Positions 18,503 through 30,217 of a stretch of DNA of 64,000 nt are shown piece after piece. The notes under the pieces were generated by a model. It saw nothing but the letters and a program-made list of their open reading frames with translations. It was not told the DNA's origin and ran no database searches. The DNA lies in the NCBI GenBank assembly GCA_947476295.1, contig CANJQC010000006.1, positions 1-64,000 on the forward strand, given 5' to 3'. The DNA comes from Planctomycetaceae bacterium (lineage in GTDB: Bacteria; Planctomycetota; Planctomycetia; Planctomycetales; Planctomycetaceae). Numbering within the stretch: position 1 is the stretch's first letter; every line of letters starts with the position of its first letter. The translations under genes and the position numbers were made by a program.

Positions 18503-19978
18503 GTGTCCATCAGCCGTCGACAATTTTTCGATTCCAGCAGCGACGGATTCGCGTCGCTCGCGGCTGCTGTGATGCTCCACGAATCGGCTGCCAGTGCAAA
18601 CGAACGCGCGTCAGGAACCATCGACAACGGAACTTTGCGCGGGGTGCTGCATCATCCGGCGAAGGCCAATCGCATCATTCAGCTGTTCATGGCGGGAGCG
18701 GCAAGTCACATTGATTTGTGGGACCACAAGCCTCAACTGGAAAAACATCACGGTGAAACATCGGACTTTGGCGAACATGTCGAAGCGTTTCAGGATGGGC
18801 TTGGTCCGTGGATGAAGTCGCCGTTTCAGTTTTCAAGGTACGGCCATTGCGGTAAGGCGATTAGTGAAGTCGTTGCTCCGCTGGGAGACTGCGTGGATGA
18901 CATCGCGTTCGTCCACAACATGGTCGGCAAGACCGGTGTCCATAGTCAGGCGACGTATCTCCAGGCGACCGGATTTGACCGACCTGGATTTCCGGGCATG
19001 GGATCCTGGGTAAGTTACGGGATGGGCTCGCTCAACGACAATCTGCCGACGTTTGTTGTGCTGCCCGATCATCGAGGCTTCGGCAGCAATGGACCAAAGA
19101 ACTGGGGTTCCGGATTTCTTCCGGCAAGTCATCAGGGAACGATGATCTTCCCGCAGCGAACAACTCCGATCGACGATCTGAACGCGACGGCCGGATTCGT
19201 CACGCCGACTGCAGAAACAGACGGGCAGTCATTGCTGCGATCCTTGAATCAGAGCTACAGCCGTCAGCGTCCCGGCGATTCGCGACTGGAAGCACGCCTG
19301 CGATCGTACGAGTTGGCAGCAAAGATGCAATTGAGTGCTCCTGAAGTCTTCGACCTCGCCGACGAAACTGAATCAACGCTCAGGATGTACGGCATCAACA
19401 AACCCGACGCCGCATACCCTGCGGAAATCAACATTCCGGAAGAAGCAGAATACTTCGGTCGCAAATGTCTGATCGCGCGACGGATGCTGGAACGCGGGGT
19501 GCGTTTTATTCAGATCTGGTCCGGAAACGACAACGGATTTCCTCGCCGTAACTGGGACAGCCACGAAGACATCGAACGTGACCACAAACCGCTGGCAATG
19601 GGAATGGCAATCGGAACGGCCGCGCTGATCAGAGATCTGAAACAACGCGGACTGCTGGACGACACCATTATTCTGTGGACAACCGAGTTCGGTCGCATGC
19701 CGTCCACGCAAGGCAGCAAGGGCCGCGACCATAATCCGTATGTGTTCACCAACTGGCTCTGCGGCGGCGGAATACGTGGTGGAATCAGTTACGGTCCGTC
19801 CGATGAATGGGGCTACAAGCCGCTGGACCGCAGCAACTCGACTCAGGTTTACGACATCCACGCGACCGCGCTGCACCTGCTGGGCATCGACCACACCAAA
19901 CTCACCGTGCGACACGACGGAATCGACCGACGGCTGACCGATGTGCATGGACATGTGCTGCACGATATCTTAAGTTGA
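18503..19978 (+). CDS. DUF1501 family protein with twin-arginine signal
   Basis: The 491-residue product starts with GTG; SRRQFF within the first eight residues and a weakly hydrophobic stretch suggest a Tat export signal. The body matches the planctomycete DUF1501 family (alkaline phosphatase/sulfatase-like fold): MAGAASHIDLWDHKP near 65-80, HNMVGKTGVHSQATY, WDSHEDIERDHKPLAMGMA, LWTTEFGRMPSTQG and GRDHNPYVFTNWLCGGG. These proteins are usually encoded next to DUF1549/DUF1553 cytochrome-like partners in planctomycetes; none is present here. Substrate and reaction are unknown. It lies 35 bases after the ArnT-like gene but is probably functionally separate. Confidence 0.9.
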   Translation: MSISRRQFFDSSSDGFASLAAAVMLHESAASANERASGTIDNGTLRGVLHHPAKANRIIQLFMAGAASHIDLWDHKPQLEKHHGETSDFGEHVEAFQDGLGPWMKSPFQFSRYGHCGKAISEVVAPLGDCVDDIAFVHNMVGKTGVHSQATYLQATGFDRPGFPGMGSWVSYGMGSLNDNLPTFVVLPDHRGFGSNGPKNWGSGFLPASHQGTMIFPQRTTPIDDLNATAGFVTPTAETDGQSLLRSLNQSYSRQRPGDSRLEARLRSYELAAKMQLSAPEVFDLADETESTLRMYGINKPDAAYPAEINIPEEAEYFGRKCLIARRMLERGVRFIQIWSGNDNGFPRRNWDSHEDIERDHKPLAMGMAIGTAALIRDLKQRGLLDDTIILWTTEFGRMPSTQGSKGRDHNPYVFTNWLCGGGIRGGISYGPSDEWGYKPLDRSNSTQVYDIHATALHLLGIDHTKLTVRHDGIDRRLTDVHGHVLHDILS

Positions 19979-20045
19979 ATTTCCGTCCTGCAAGCCGCTA
20001 CTTGACGAAGACGGCAGTCGATAAAATCCATTGGAGCGTCAACAA

Positions 20046-20074
20046 GGCGAGCGGCAGGGCGTCAGCCCTCCGAG
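20046..20074. repeat. Dispersed 29-bp repeat, free-standing copy
   Basis: This 29-base sequence begins GGCGAGCGGCAGGG and ends AGCCCTCCGAG. It is identical to the reverse complement of the right arm of the hrpA insertion (5368-5396) and differs by one base from its left arm. Here it is a single arm in intergenic DNA downstream of the DUF1501 gene. Confidence 0.85.
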
Positions 20075-20248
20075 TGATCCCCGCAACAATCGTCGATCTT
20101 TGACAGACCACATTTTTTGTCAATCACGCCATTTCGCTCAGTGCTAATGCAAACAAGTTTGGACACATTCGACGTGTCAATCGTATACTTGGGCTGGGGA
20201 ATCCAGCGCTGGTTACGCCCCTCGAACTTCTTAATGAGGACATCGTCG

Positions 20249-20425
20249 ATGGATAGTTACAGCGAAGTACGTCGCGTGCGAAAAGCGATGTCTGAGGCGG
20301 CGGGCCACGACATACGCAAACTGATCGCAATGATCAATCAGCGGCGCCCCGAGGTTGTCTCTCGCATCTTCGATCCCGGAACGAAGGCAGAGCATGGTAT
20401 CCTTCATGGTTTCGAAACTTTGTGA
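20249..20425 (+). CDS. Small hypothetical protein (58 aa)
   Basis: Starting at the ATG at 20249, eight bases after TGAGGA, the frame encodes 58 residues, beginning MDSYSEVRRVRKAMSEAAGH and continuing with DIRKLIAMINQRR. The amphipathic, charged composition looks like a genuine short helical protein, resembling the many small planctomycete/cyanobacterial proteins of the type 'EVRxIRxxxxxxxxxDxxxL' that sometimes accompany toxin genes. No toxin-like partner is adjacent. The frame is open further upstream, but that part is not protein-like. It converges on the lactonase gene with two bases between the stops. Confidence 0.5.
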   Translation: MDSYSEVRRVRKAMSEAAGHDIRKLIAMINQRRPEVVSRIFDPGTKAEHGILHGFETL

Positions 20426-20427
20426 TT

Positions 20428-21699
20428 TCAACCCGACTTTGTGAGATCAAGGAAAACGATGCTCGAAGGATTGCCGACGGGGGTGTAATGGCCGGTGAAG
20501 TTGAGGCCGCCCGTTTTGCGATCCACACGGAAGACGGCGATGTTGTCACCGCGCTGATTGCAACAATAGAAGAACTGGCCGGTGGGGTCGAAGTTGAAGC
20601 TGCGAGGATAGTTCCCGCGTGTCCATTCTTCCCCCAAAAATGTCAGGTCACCGTTTGTGCCAACTGAGAAGATCCCGATGCTGTCGTGCAGTCGGTTGCC
20701 CGCATAGACAAACTGGCCGTCGGCTGAAACCAGGATCTCGGAGCAGAAGTTACTGCCGGCGAACCCGGGTGGCAATGTAGAGATCGTCTGCCTTGAGGCT
20801 AACCGACCTGTTGCGGCATCGTAATCAAACAAGACGATCGTCGAGCCTTCTTCCTGAATGGAGTAGAACCAGCGTCCATTGGGATGAAAGTGGAAATGCC
20901 GAGGCCCGTCTCCGGGTGGCAGCGAGATCGCAGGCAGTTCGCTCGGAGTCAACACGCCCTTCTCCTGGTCAAACGTCCAGACGAAGATCTGGTCCAAGCC
21001 CAGATCCACATGCAGCACAAAGCGTCCGGAGGGATCGGCCTGAATCATATGAGCGTGAGTCCGATCATGTCCGCTGAAGGCAAAGCTGCCCGGTGGAGCG
21101 TTGGTCGCCCTGATGGGGCCAATCTTTCCAGCATCGTTCCTAATATCTGAGGCGGCGCCCAGACGACCGTCGGGCAGAATCGGAAGCACCGCGACGGAGC
21201 CTCCAAAATAGTTGGCCACGAGTACGAACCGTCCGGATGGATGGACGCTCACATAGGTGGGGCCGGCACCTCCGGAACGAACGGTGTTGAGGAGTTCTAA
21301 TTTCCCGTCAGCCCGATTGATGGCGAAGGCGCTGACTGTGCCTTCCTTGTCTTCGCCCACCCGATCCGTTTCATTGGTGGAATACATGCGAGTTCCGTCG
21401 GTATTCAAAGCGAGGCAGCTCGGACTTGTGCCCATCTCGTGAATGCCAGCGGGTGTCAACGCCCCAGTGGCGCGATCCACTAGGAAGAGGTGAATGCCGC
21501 TACCATTGCCTGGCGGCAGATCCACCTGGGTTGGCAATACATCGCGGAGCGGAGAGCTGAAGGTTCCCACATAGGCGAGGAGTGGTCCGGCGGCTTCACC
21601 TGATTGCGCCTGCTGCAGACCATTCATGAGCGGTGTTGTCCCAGCGAATGCAACCGAAGTTTTCAGGAACGAACGGCGGGAACCGGCGAGCAGAATCAT
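20428..21699 (-). CDS. Lactonase family protein (6-phosphogluconolactonase-like beta-propeller)
   Basis: The 423-residue product has a Tat-type signal (SRRSFLKTSVAFAG, about 7-20) and seven-bladed propeller repeats typical of the Pgl/YbhE lactonase family: YVSVHPSGRFVLVANYFGGSV, HMIQADPSGRFVLHVDLGLD, GPRHFHFHPNGRWFYSIQEE and YPRSFNFDPTGQFFYCCNQRGD. I start at 21699, since upstream in-frame codons to 21813 are encoded by a dispersed repeat. Export to the cell envelope makes a role in cytosolic 6-phosphogluconolactone hydrolysis doubtful; it may act on other lactones or carbohydrates. It has no operon partners. Confidence 0.88.
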   Translation of the reverse strand: MILLAGSRRSFLKTSVAFAGTTPLMNGLQQAQSGEAAGPLLAYVGTFSSPLRDVLPTQVDLPPGNGSGIHLFLVDRATGALTPAGIHEMGTSPSCLALNTDGTRMYSTNETDRVGEDKEGTVSAFAINRADGKLELLNTVRSGGAGPTYVSVHPSGRFVLVANYFGGSVAVLPILPDGRLGAASDIRNDAGKIGPIRATNAPPGSFAFSGHDRTHAHMIQADPSGRFVLHVDLGLDQIFVWTFDQEKGVLTPSELPAISLPPGDGPRHFHFHPNGRWFYSIQEEGSTIVLFDYDAATGRLASRQTISTLPPGFAGSNFCSEILVSADGQFVYAGNRLHDSIGIFSVGTNGDLTFLGEEWTRGNYPRSFNFDPTGQFFYCCNQRGDNIAVFRVDRKTGGLNFTGHYTPVGNPSSIVFLDLTKSG

Positions 21700-21775
21700 A
21701 GTGAAAACAGCCTGTCTGGATGAGGGTGTGGCTACAGACGCAAACGAATCGCCTGATGATGCACATTTTCTCGTC

Positions 21776-21807
21776 AATGTAGCCGTCTCGCTCAGCCGAG
21801 ACGAGCC
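21776..21807. repeat. Dispersed repeat of the GTAGCC...GAGCC family, single arm
   Basis: The sequence opens AATGTAGCCGTC, contains a small hairpin (GTCTCG/CGAGAC) and closes ACGAGCC. It matches the frame of the left arm of the metH element (26386-26417) with a different hairpin stem. It lies just upstream of the lactonase start and would be read as an in-frame N-terminal extension if translation began earlier. Confidence 0.6.
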
Positions 21808-22046
21808 ATTCATGTGCCCGTGTGGCAGAAGTCGGAATTCTCACCTGCGCATCGACGATGTTGCTCATGGCAACTGCCGCTGACTGTCTTCTCGACCTCG
21901 GCTCGCTGTTACAGTCCTGTTTCCAGTCCAGAATGGGTTTATGAGCGACGAGGTCTGAATCGAAGTCAGTGGCAACGTCGGAAACGTTGTTCGCGATGTT
22001 ATTGTAATCGAAGCCGTAGCCACCCTTCTTGGCCGTAGTCCTTGGC

Positions 22047-22317
22047 CCTCGATGGCCTTTCTGGCTACCAAGAACGACTGGTCCGTTCCGTACCATGGAA
22101 CGCCAGCATTCTCAGACTTCAGGTGGGAGATCCTTGCGAAATCGAGGGGACAGGACTTGTTGGCGCCGGTTCCGAACGTCACCGAGTCGCCAACAAAAAG
22201 AACATCAACATCACCCCCCGACAGATCCTGACCTTCCTCAATTCGGAAGCCTTGTATTCCGGTTCTGTACATGACGACATCGCCAAACGGCTTTGATTGA
22301 GGACAGCAATTAGTCAT
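22047..22317 (-). pseudogene. Relic of an SGNH/GDSL hydrolase gene
   Basis: Read on the minus strand, this stretch encodes VLFVGDSVTFGTG (the GDS block I with the nucleophile Ser) and, about 35 residues later, GVPWYGTDQ, a pattern typical of bacterial SGNH hydrolases. The frame then loses all similarity near 22047, there is no Asp-x-x-His block, and the upstream part lacks the usual signal or membrane segment. The whole region to 21900 is open only in scrambled frames. I read it as a decayed gene fragment between the lactonase and the cytochrome operon. Confidence 0.6.
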
Positions 22318-22349
22318 TAGCTGCGAATTTTCGATTTTCGCCTATCTGG

Positions 22350-22378
22350 TTGACACGGGTATTGTCGATGCATATTAT
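22350..22378 (+). promoter_or_regulatory. Consensus-like sigma70 promoter of the cytochrome operon
   Basis: TTGACA at 22350-22355 and TATTAT at 22373-22378 are separated by exactly 17 bases, in AT-rich surroundings. Transcription would start near 22385, leaving a leader of about 127 bases before the cytochrome ATG at 22512. This is the best housekeeping promoter match I found in the window. Confidence 0.65.
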
Positions 22379-22511
22379 AGATATATGTATCTGTTTATGC
22401 ACAACGTGAGTCTTCTGCCCTCAACCCCTGCCTGATTGCTCCGCCGAACTTTAAGCCTCCACCGCGTTGTCTCGTGACGCGACCCAATTCCCACCATTGG
22501 AGGAATCTACA

Positions 22512-23339
22512 ATGTTTGTCATCGTGTTCGCCGGGATCGCATTTGCCATCTTGGCCATGTTCGTCATTTTGATGCTGATGTTTATTGATGTCGTATTCAA
22601 GTCTCCGCATGCATCTGTGAATCGACTGGATTCCAGCTACGCGGAATCCGCAGCACCCGTGGGATTCACCGGGAGTGTGGTTCATCCATACGAAGCCGGT
22701 AAGGAAGTGATCGCCGTTGCTGGTTCGAGCATCAGTCGGCCTTTGCCGCAGGTGGCATATTCGAAGACTGGCTTCACTCTGAATTCGCGACTGCTCTTGT
22801 CGCGACACACGCGTCATTTGCGAGTCCTGGCTTTCCTGATGACCGTCGGTGGTGCAGGTGCGCTGTTTGTTCGCAGTCAACTGGTTCCCAAAGCATATGG
22901 CGACCGAGGTCCCTACCGCGCGGCCGCATTGGAGCAGATTGCATCGCAGCCCAGCAGGCTGTCGTCCGATTCCGACTGCCTGACATGTCACTCCAAAGTG
23001 CAGGAAGAACGTGCTGAGTCGCCTCACAAAGCCGTCTTGTGCATGCACTGCCATGGCAACGGTCATGAACACATCGCGGCTGCGATCAAGGCAGCTGGCA
23101 CGCCCGGTCAGGTCATTCCGCCTGCCGGGGAGTGGGACGGAAGCTTTCACACGAAGATGGACCTGTTCATTACTCAGGATCGAGCGACCTGCCTGTCGTG
23201 TCACACATCAGTCGTTGGAATGCCGAGCAGCTTTCGCAGCATTGATGTGGCGAAACATCTGGAAGAACAGGGCGCTGAAAACGTCAAGGACAGGAACGTA
23301 TGCTTCGAATGCCATACGGGGCACAGTCCGGGCATTTAG
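22512..23339 (+). CDS. Membrane-anchored tetraheme cytochrome c
   Basis: The 275-residue protein has a strongly hydrophobic N-terminal helix (about 2-25), a second hydrophobic segment (about 103-120), and four CxxCH heme sites at about 156-160, 177-181, 227-231 and 264-268, the last two cysteine motifs flanked by extra His. I start at 22512, after GGAGGAAT. It should sit on the periplasmic face and pass electrons. With the following iron-sulfur and NrfD-type subunits it forms a quinone-linked electron-transfer module similar in composition to Nrf, Psr or Qrc systems. A repeat-derived hairpin separates it from the next gene. Confidence 0.9.
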   Translation: MFVIVFAGIAFAILAMFVILMLMFIDVVFKSPHASVNRLDSSYAESAAPVGFTGSVVHPYEAGKEVIAVAGSSISRPLPQVAYSKTGFTLNSRLLLSRHTRHLRVLAFLMTVGGAGALFVRSQLVPKAYGDRGPYRAAALEQIASQPSRLSSDSDCLTCHSKVQEERAESPHKAVLCMHCHGNGHEHIAAAIKAAGTPGQVIPPAGEWDGSFHTKMDLFITQDRATCLSCHTSVVGMPSSFRSIDVAKHLEEQGAENVKDRNVCFECHTGHSPGI

Positions 23340-23340
23340 A

Positions 23341-23414
23341 GGCTATCCGAAAAGGGGTCTGACCCCCTCCGGCAAGACACGCCTCCCAAGGGTCAGACAC
23401 CTTTTCGAATAGCC
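23341..23414. repeat. Palindromic repeat between cytochrome and iron-sulfur genes
   Basis: Arms 23341-23365 and 23390-23414 are inverted copies (23 of 25 match) carrying the blocks GGCTAT, CGAAAAGG and GTCTGACCC around a spacer of about 24 bases. It starts two bases after the cytochrome stop and ends 24 bases before the next ATG, so it lies inside a presumed operon and may tune processing or stability of the transcript. Confidence 0.85.
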
Positions 23415-23438
23415 ACTTAGCGACATCGGGAGATCATC

Positions 23439-24362
23439 ATGAATTTCGGATTGAACATACTGAACAACTCTGCGGGCGGTTGTGGTTCCGGCAATTCAGC
23501 GAGCGACGGCTGCGGGGACCACGGTGCGTGCGGTGGCTGCCGTGAAGCTTCGCCTGAACGTTCCCGTCGGGATTTTCTGAAACGAGCGACAACATTCGCA
23601 TTCGGTTCGTTCAGCCTGACGCTGCTGCCCGTATCATCCGGCGGCGCTGCTGAACAACAGGCAATCGCTTTGGCCAGCGGTGCCTCCTCCGCGACAGGAG
23701 TTTCCGGCGCCGCAGCAGCGGTGAAAGAAAAGGAAGTCCTGTATGGATTTCTGGTCGATACGGAAAAATGTGTCGGTGCCGGAAAGTGTCTGACGGCATG
23801 TCGCGTCGAAAACAACGTTCCGGAAGGCTATTCGCGAACATGGGTCGAGCGTTTTGTGCATTTCAAAGATGGGCGAGTTCAGGTGGACCTGGTTCCGGAG
23901 ACGGGCTACGCCGGGTCGGACATCCCGGCCATTAATCCGGACCTTGTCGAACGTGCCTACTTTGCGCCCAAGCTGTGCAACCAGTGCGTGGACGCTCCCT
24001 GCAATCAGGTTTGTCCGGTGCATGCTGCTTTTACGTCTCCGGAAGGAATTGAACTGGTCGATCCCGATCGCTGCATCGGCTGTGCCTACTGCGTTCAGGC
24101 ATGTCCCTATGGCGTGCGTTTCATTAATCCCGACACCGGCATCGCCGACAAATGCACCTGGTGTTACCACAGAATCCAGCGAGACGAACAGCCGGCCTGT
24201 GTCGAATCCTGCCCGGTTGGAGCCCGCGTGTTCGGGCGACTGGATGATCCTCAAAGTGAAATCAGCAAACGGATTGCAAAGATTCCGACCAGTGTTCTGA
24301 AGGAGCATCTCGGGACGCACCCTAAACTTCGTTATATCGGGATCACCGGGGAGGTTAACTGA
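23439..24362 (+). CDS. Tat-exported ferredoxin-like subunit with four [4Fe-4S] clusters (NrfC/PsrB type)
   Basis: This 307-residue protein has a Cys/Gly-rich leader (about 12-35), a twin-arginine motif SRRDFLK at 42-48 with a hydrophobic stretch, and then four cysteine groups characteristic of DmsB/NrfC/PsrB subunits: KCVGAGKCLTACR, CNQCVDAPCNQVCP, DRCIGCAYCVQACPYG and KCTWCYHRI with ACVESCP. It would carry electrons between the membrane NrfD-type subunit and the cytochrome on the periplasmic side. GGGAG precedes the ATG. The stop overlaps the NrfD start by one base. The Cys-rich leader before the Tat motif (CGSGNS, CGDHGACGGC) is unusual. Confidence 0.92.
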   Translation: MNFGLNILNNSAGGCGSGNSASDGCGDHGACGGCREASPERSRRDFLKRATTFAFGSFSLTLLPVSSGGAAEQQAIALASGASSATGVSGAAAAVKEKEVLYGFLVDTEKCVGAGKCLTACRVENNVPEGYSRTWVERFVHFKDGRVQVDLVPETGYAGSDIPAINPDLVERAYFAPKLCNQCVDAPCNQVCPVHAAFTSPEGIELVDPDRCIGCAYCVQACPYGVRFINPDTGIADKCTWCYHRIQRDEQPACVESCPVGARVFGRLDDPQSEISKRIAKIPTSVLKEHLGTHPKLRYIGITGEVN

Positions 24363-25522
24363 TGGACGGCTCATCGTTCGTGTTTCCAAACGACCCGCAT
24401 GTGGCTTGGAGCATCATGATCGTGCTGTATCCGTACATCACAGGTCTGGTGGCCGGAGCATTTATTGTTTCATCGCTGTACCATGTGTTTCATCAGGAAG
24501 CACTCCGCCCTGTTGCTCGCTTGGCGCTGGTCAAAGCACTCTGTTTCTGCGCTTTCGCGACGGTGCCACTGCTGTTGCATCTGCATCATCCGGAACGAGC
24601 GCTCAATATCATGATTACGCCGAGTGCTACATCCGCAATGTCCGGATTCGGCATCATCTACAGCGTGTACATGCTGCTGCTGCTGGTCGAAGTGTGGCTG
24701 GTTTTTCGCGCAGACATTGTGGCCAGAGCACAGTCCGCTCGCGGGCCGTCGGGGCTACTGTACCGAATATTGGCCTTCGGTGATCGGGAAATCACCAAAG
24801 AATCACAGGCCGCCGACGCATGGCTGATCCGCGCGTTGTCGATTGTCGGAATCCCGGCCGCGTGCGTGCTGCATGGATACGTGGGATTTCTGTTTGGTGC
24901 AGTCAAAGCCAATCCGTGGTGGTCGACGGCATTGATGCCGATCATCTTTCTGGCGTCGGCAGTGGTATCGGGAATCGCGGCTTTGATTGTGCTCTATCTG
25001 TTCATGTGTTGGCGCCGCAACGTGACGCCGGATGCAGCCTGCGTCCGGTCGCTGTCACGCTACCTGTGGAGTTCGCTGATTATCGCGGTTTCACTGGAGA
25101 TGCTGGAATTGGTCCACATGGCCTATGAAGCAGGTGCCGAATGGCATGTGCTTTCGACGTTGCTGACAGAACGCCTCGCCGTGTCCTATGGCGTTGTGCA
25201 GGTGCTTATCGGTTCGCTGTGTCCGTTTGTGTTGCTGCTCCTGGCAATTCACCCTCGAAGGAATCCTAAGTTGATGCAGTCGCTGAGCGGTCTGGCATCT
25301 GTACTGATCCTGATACAAGTCTTTGCGATGCGCTGGAACGTGGTGGTCGGCGGGCAGCTATTCTCCAAAAGCTTCCGTGGCTTCGTGGAATTCCCGCTGC
25401 CGATCGGCGGTCGCGAGGGCCTGATTGCCGCCGCCGTGGTGCTGACTTTGCCGCTGATCGCATTGTGGGTCGCTGGACGATTACTGCCACTCTGGTCTGC
25501 AGACGAGTCCTGCCAAACCTGA
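24362..25522 (+). CDS. NrfD/PsrC-type quinone-interacting membrane subunit
   Basis: The 386-residue product is almost entirely hydrophobic, with about nine to ten predicted membrane helices. It starts with a short polar segment and the pattern WSIMIVLYPYITGLVAGAF, typical of the NrfD/PsrC family that oxidises or reduces quinone. Its start overlaps the iron-sulfur gene stop (TGATG). With the tetraheme cytochrome and the four-cluster protein it gives a path from quinone to c-type heme. No molybdopterin or other catalytic subunit is encoded in the cluster, so the terminal donor or acceptor is unknown. Confidence 0.9.
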   Translation: MDGSSFVFPNDPHVAWSIMIVLYPYITGLVAGAFIVSSLYHVFHQEALRPVARLALVKALCFCAFATVPLLLHLHHPERALNIMITPSATSAMSGFGIIYSVYMLLLLVEVWLVFRADIVARAQSARGPSGLLYRILAFGDREITKESQAADAWLIRALSIVGIPAACVLHGYVGFLFGAVKANPWWSTALMPIIFLASAVVSGIAALIVLYLFMCWRRNVTPDAACVRSLSRYLWSSLIIAVSLEMLELVHMAYEAGAEWHVLSTLLTERLAVSYGVVQVLIGSLCPFVLLLLAIHPRRNPKLMQSLSGLASVLILIQVFAMRWNVVVGGQLFSKSFRGFVEFPLPIGGREGLIAAAVVLTLPLIALWVAGRLLPLWSADESCQT

Positions 25523-25857
25523 GCCGCGATGTCCGGTCAGGCTGCCGCCTTGGTCCGCACTTCAAACTCCGTGCCGTTCATGGCAGCGTCAAGCAACGGA
25601 GGAGTCGGCTCGAAGCGTTTGCCCAGTGCCTGCAGCGGCTGCAACCAGCCGATCAGCGTGCAGGCTCCGATCGAGTTTGCCCACCACAGTTGAGTGTGCC
25701 AGTTTTGAACTGGTTTTGTGGGAATACGCAAAGCATCGGCGTGAGACATGGTGGTCGGCAGCCAAAACTTTACTGGCGACGCACTCCGGCAAAAGAACGC
25801 ATCCGAAGGACGATCGAGGCAGGTGGCAATCCACCACTTGACAGGATAAATTGGGCG
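25523..25857. other. Intergenic region between nrfD-like gene and metH
   Basis: The two genes converge on this 335-base region. A 70-residue minus-strand frame at 25537-25749 (with NWHTQLWWANSIGACTLIGW) has protein-like composition but no ribosome-binding site and no recognisable family. It may be the relic of a longer gene. I see no clear terminator hairpin. Confidence 0.35.
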
Positions 25858-29748
<3,891 letters not shown>

Positions 29749-30217
29749 GCGAATTCATGTTGTGGAATGGTTGTTACAAATCGTAGCGACGCGAGCCCGC
29801 ACAATCGTGGAGCTCCGGAATCATACGGTTTGACACGCATTTCTGGGAACGGGCATCTCGCTGTTGCCACAAAGATGCGATTATTCCTGGTGATTTCGCC
29901 GGAGTACAGGCATCAGCCCGCAACATCCCGAGTGGAGCAGGCTACAACCTGTAATCCAGTGGGATACTCTTTACGGCGATTCAGGCAGCGAACAGCTTGC
30001 AATCCTATCGTCGTTCCTTGTCATTGAGTCAGCGAAACGAACTGACGTCGGCCAAAGTGAGCGACGGATTCATACCTCGCGCGGGCTGCGATGAGAGGTA
30101 GCCGGATTCGTGAGAATTCGGAGGCTGGCCATGAATCAACCCGAAGTCTCACGACTTCGGCTACAAGAAAAAGCCTCACTCAGACCCGCGTGGAGCATAG
30201 CCGTCCCCGAGCCATAC
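29749..30217. other. Intergenic region between nuoD and metH
   Basis: Both flanking genes run on the minus strand, so this 469-base region should contain the metH promoter and leader. It includes one palindromic repeat (30098-30164). Apart from that I see no gene, no B12- or SAM-riboswitch motif that I can defend, and no clear promoter. Confidence 0.5.
30098..30164. repeat. Palindromic repeat, GTAGCCGAAGT...ACTTCGG type
   Basis: Arms 30098-30121 and 30141-30164 are 24-base inverted copies with three mismatches and a 19-base spacer. Each arm begins GTAGCC and has an internal stem of the GAAGTC/GACTTC type, as in the metH element but with a different stem sequence. It is intergenic, downstream of nuoD. 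Confidence 0.85.

Noticed and set aside
21699-21813. Longer N-terminus for the lactonase starting at 21813
   Set aside because: The extra 38 residues are encoded largely by a dispersed repeat and precede a good Tat signal at 21699.
25537-25749. 70-aa minus-strand frame as a real gene
   Set aside because: No ribosome-binding site, no family, and it lies in a convergent intergenic region; kept only as a possible relic.
29749-30217. Cobalamin riboswitch ahead of metH
   Set aside because: I looked for the B12-box and surrounding conserved stems on the minus strand and could not find them; a covariance-model search would settle it.
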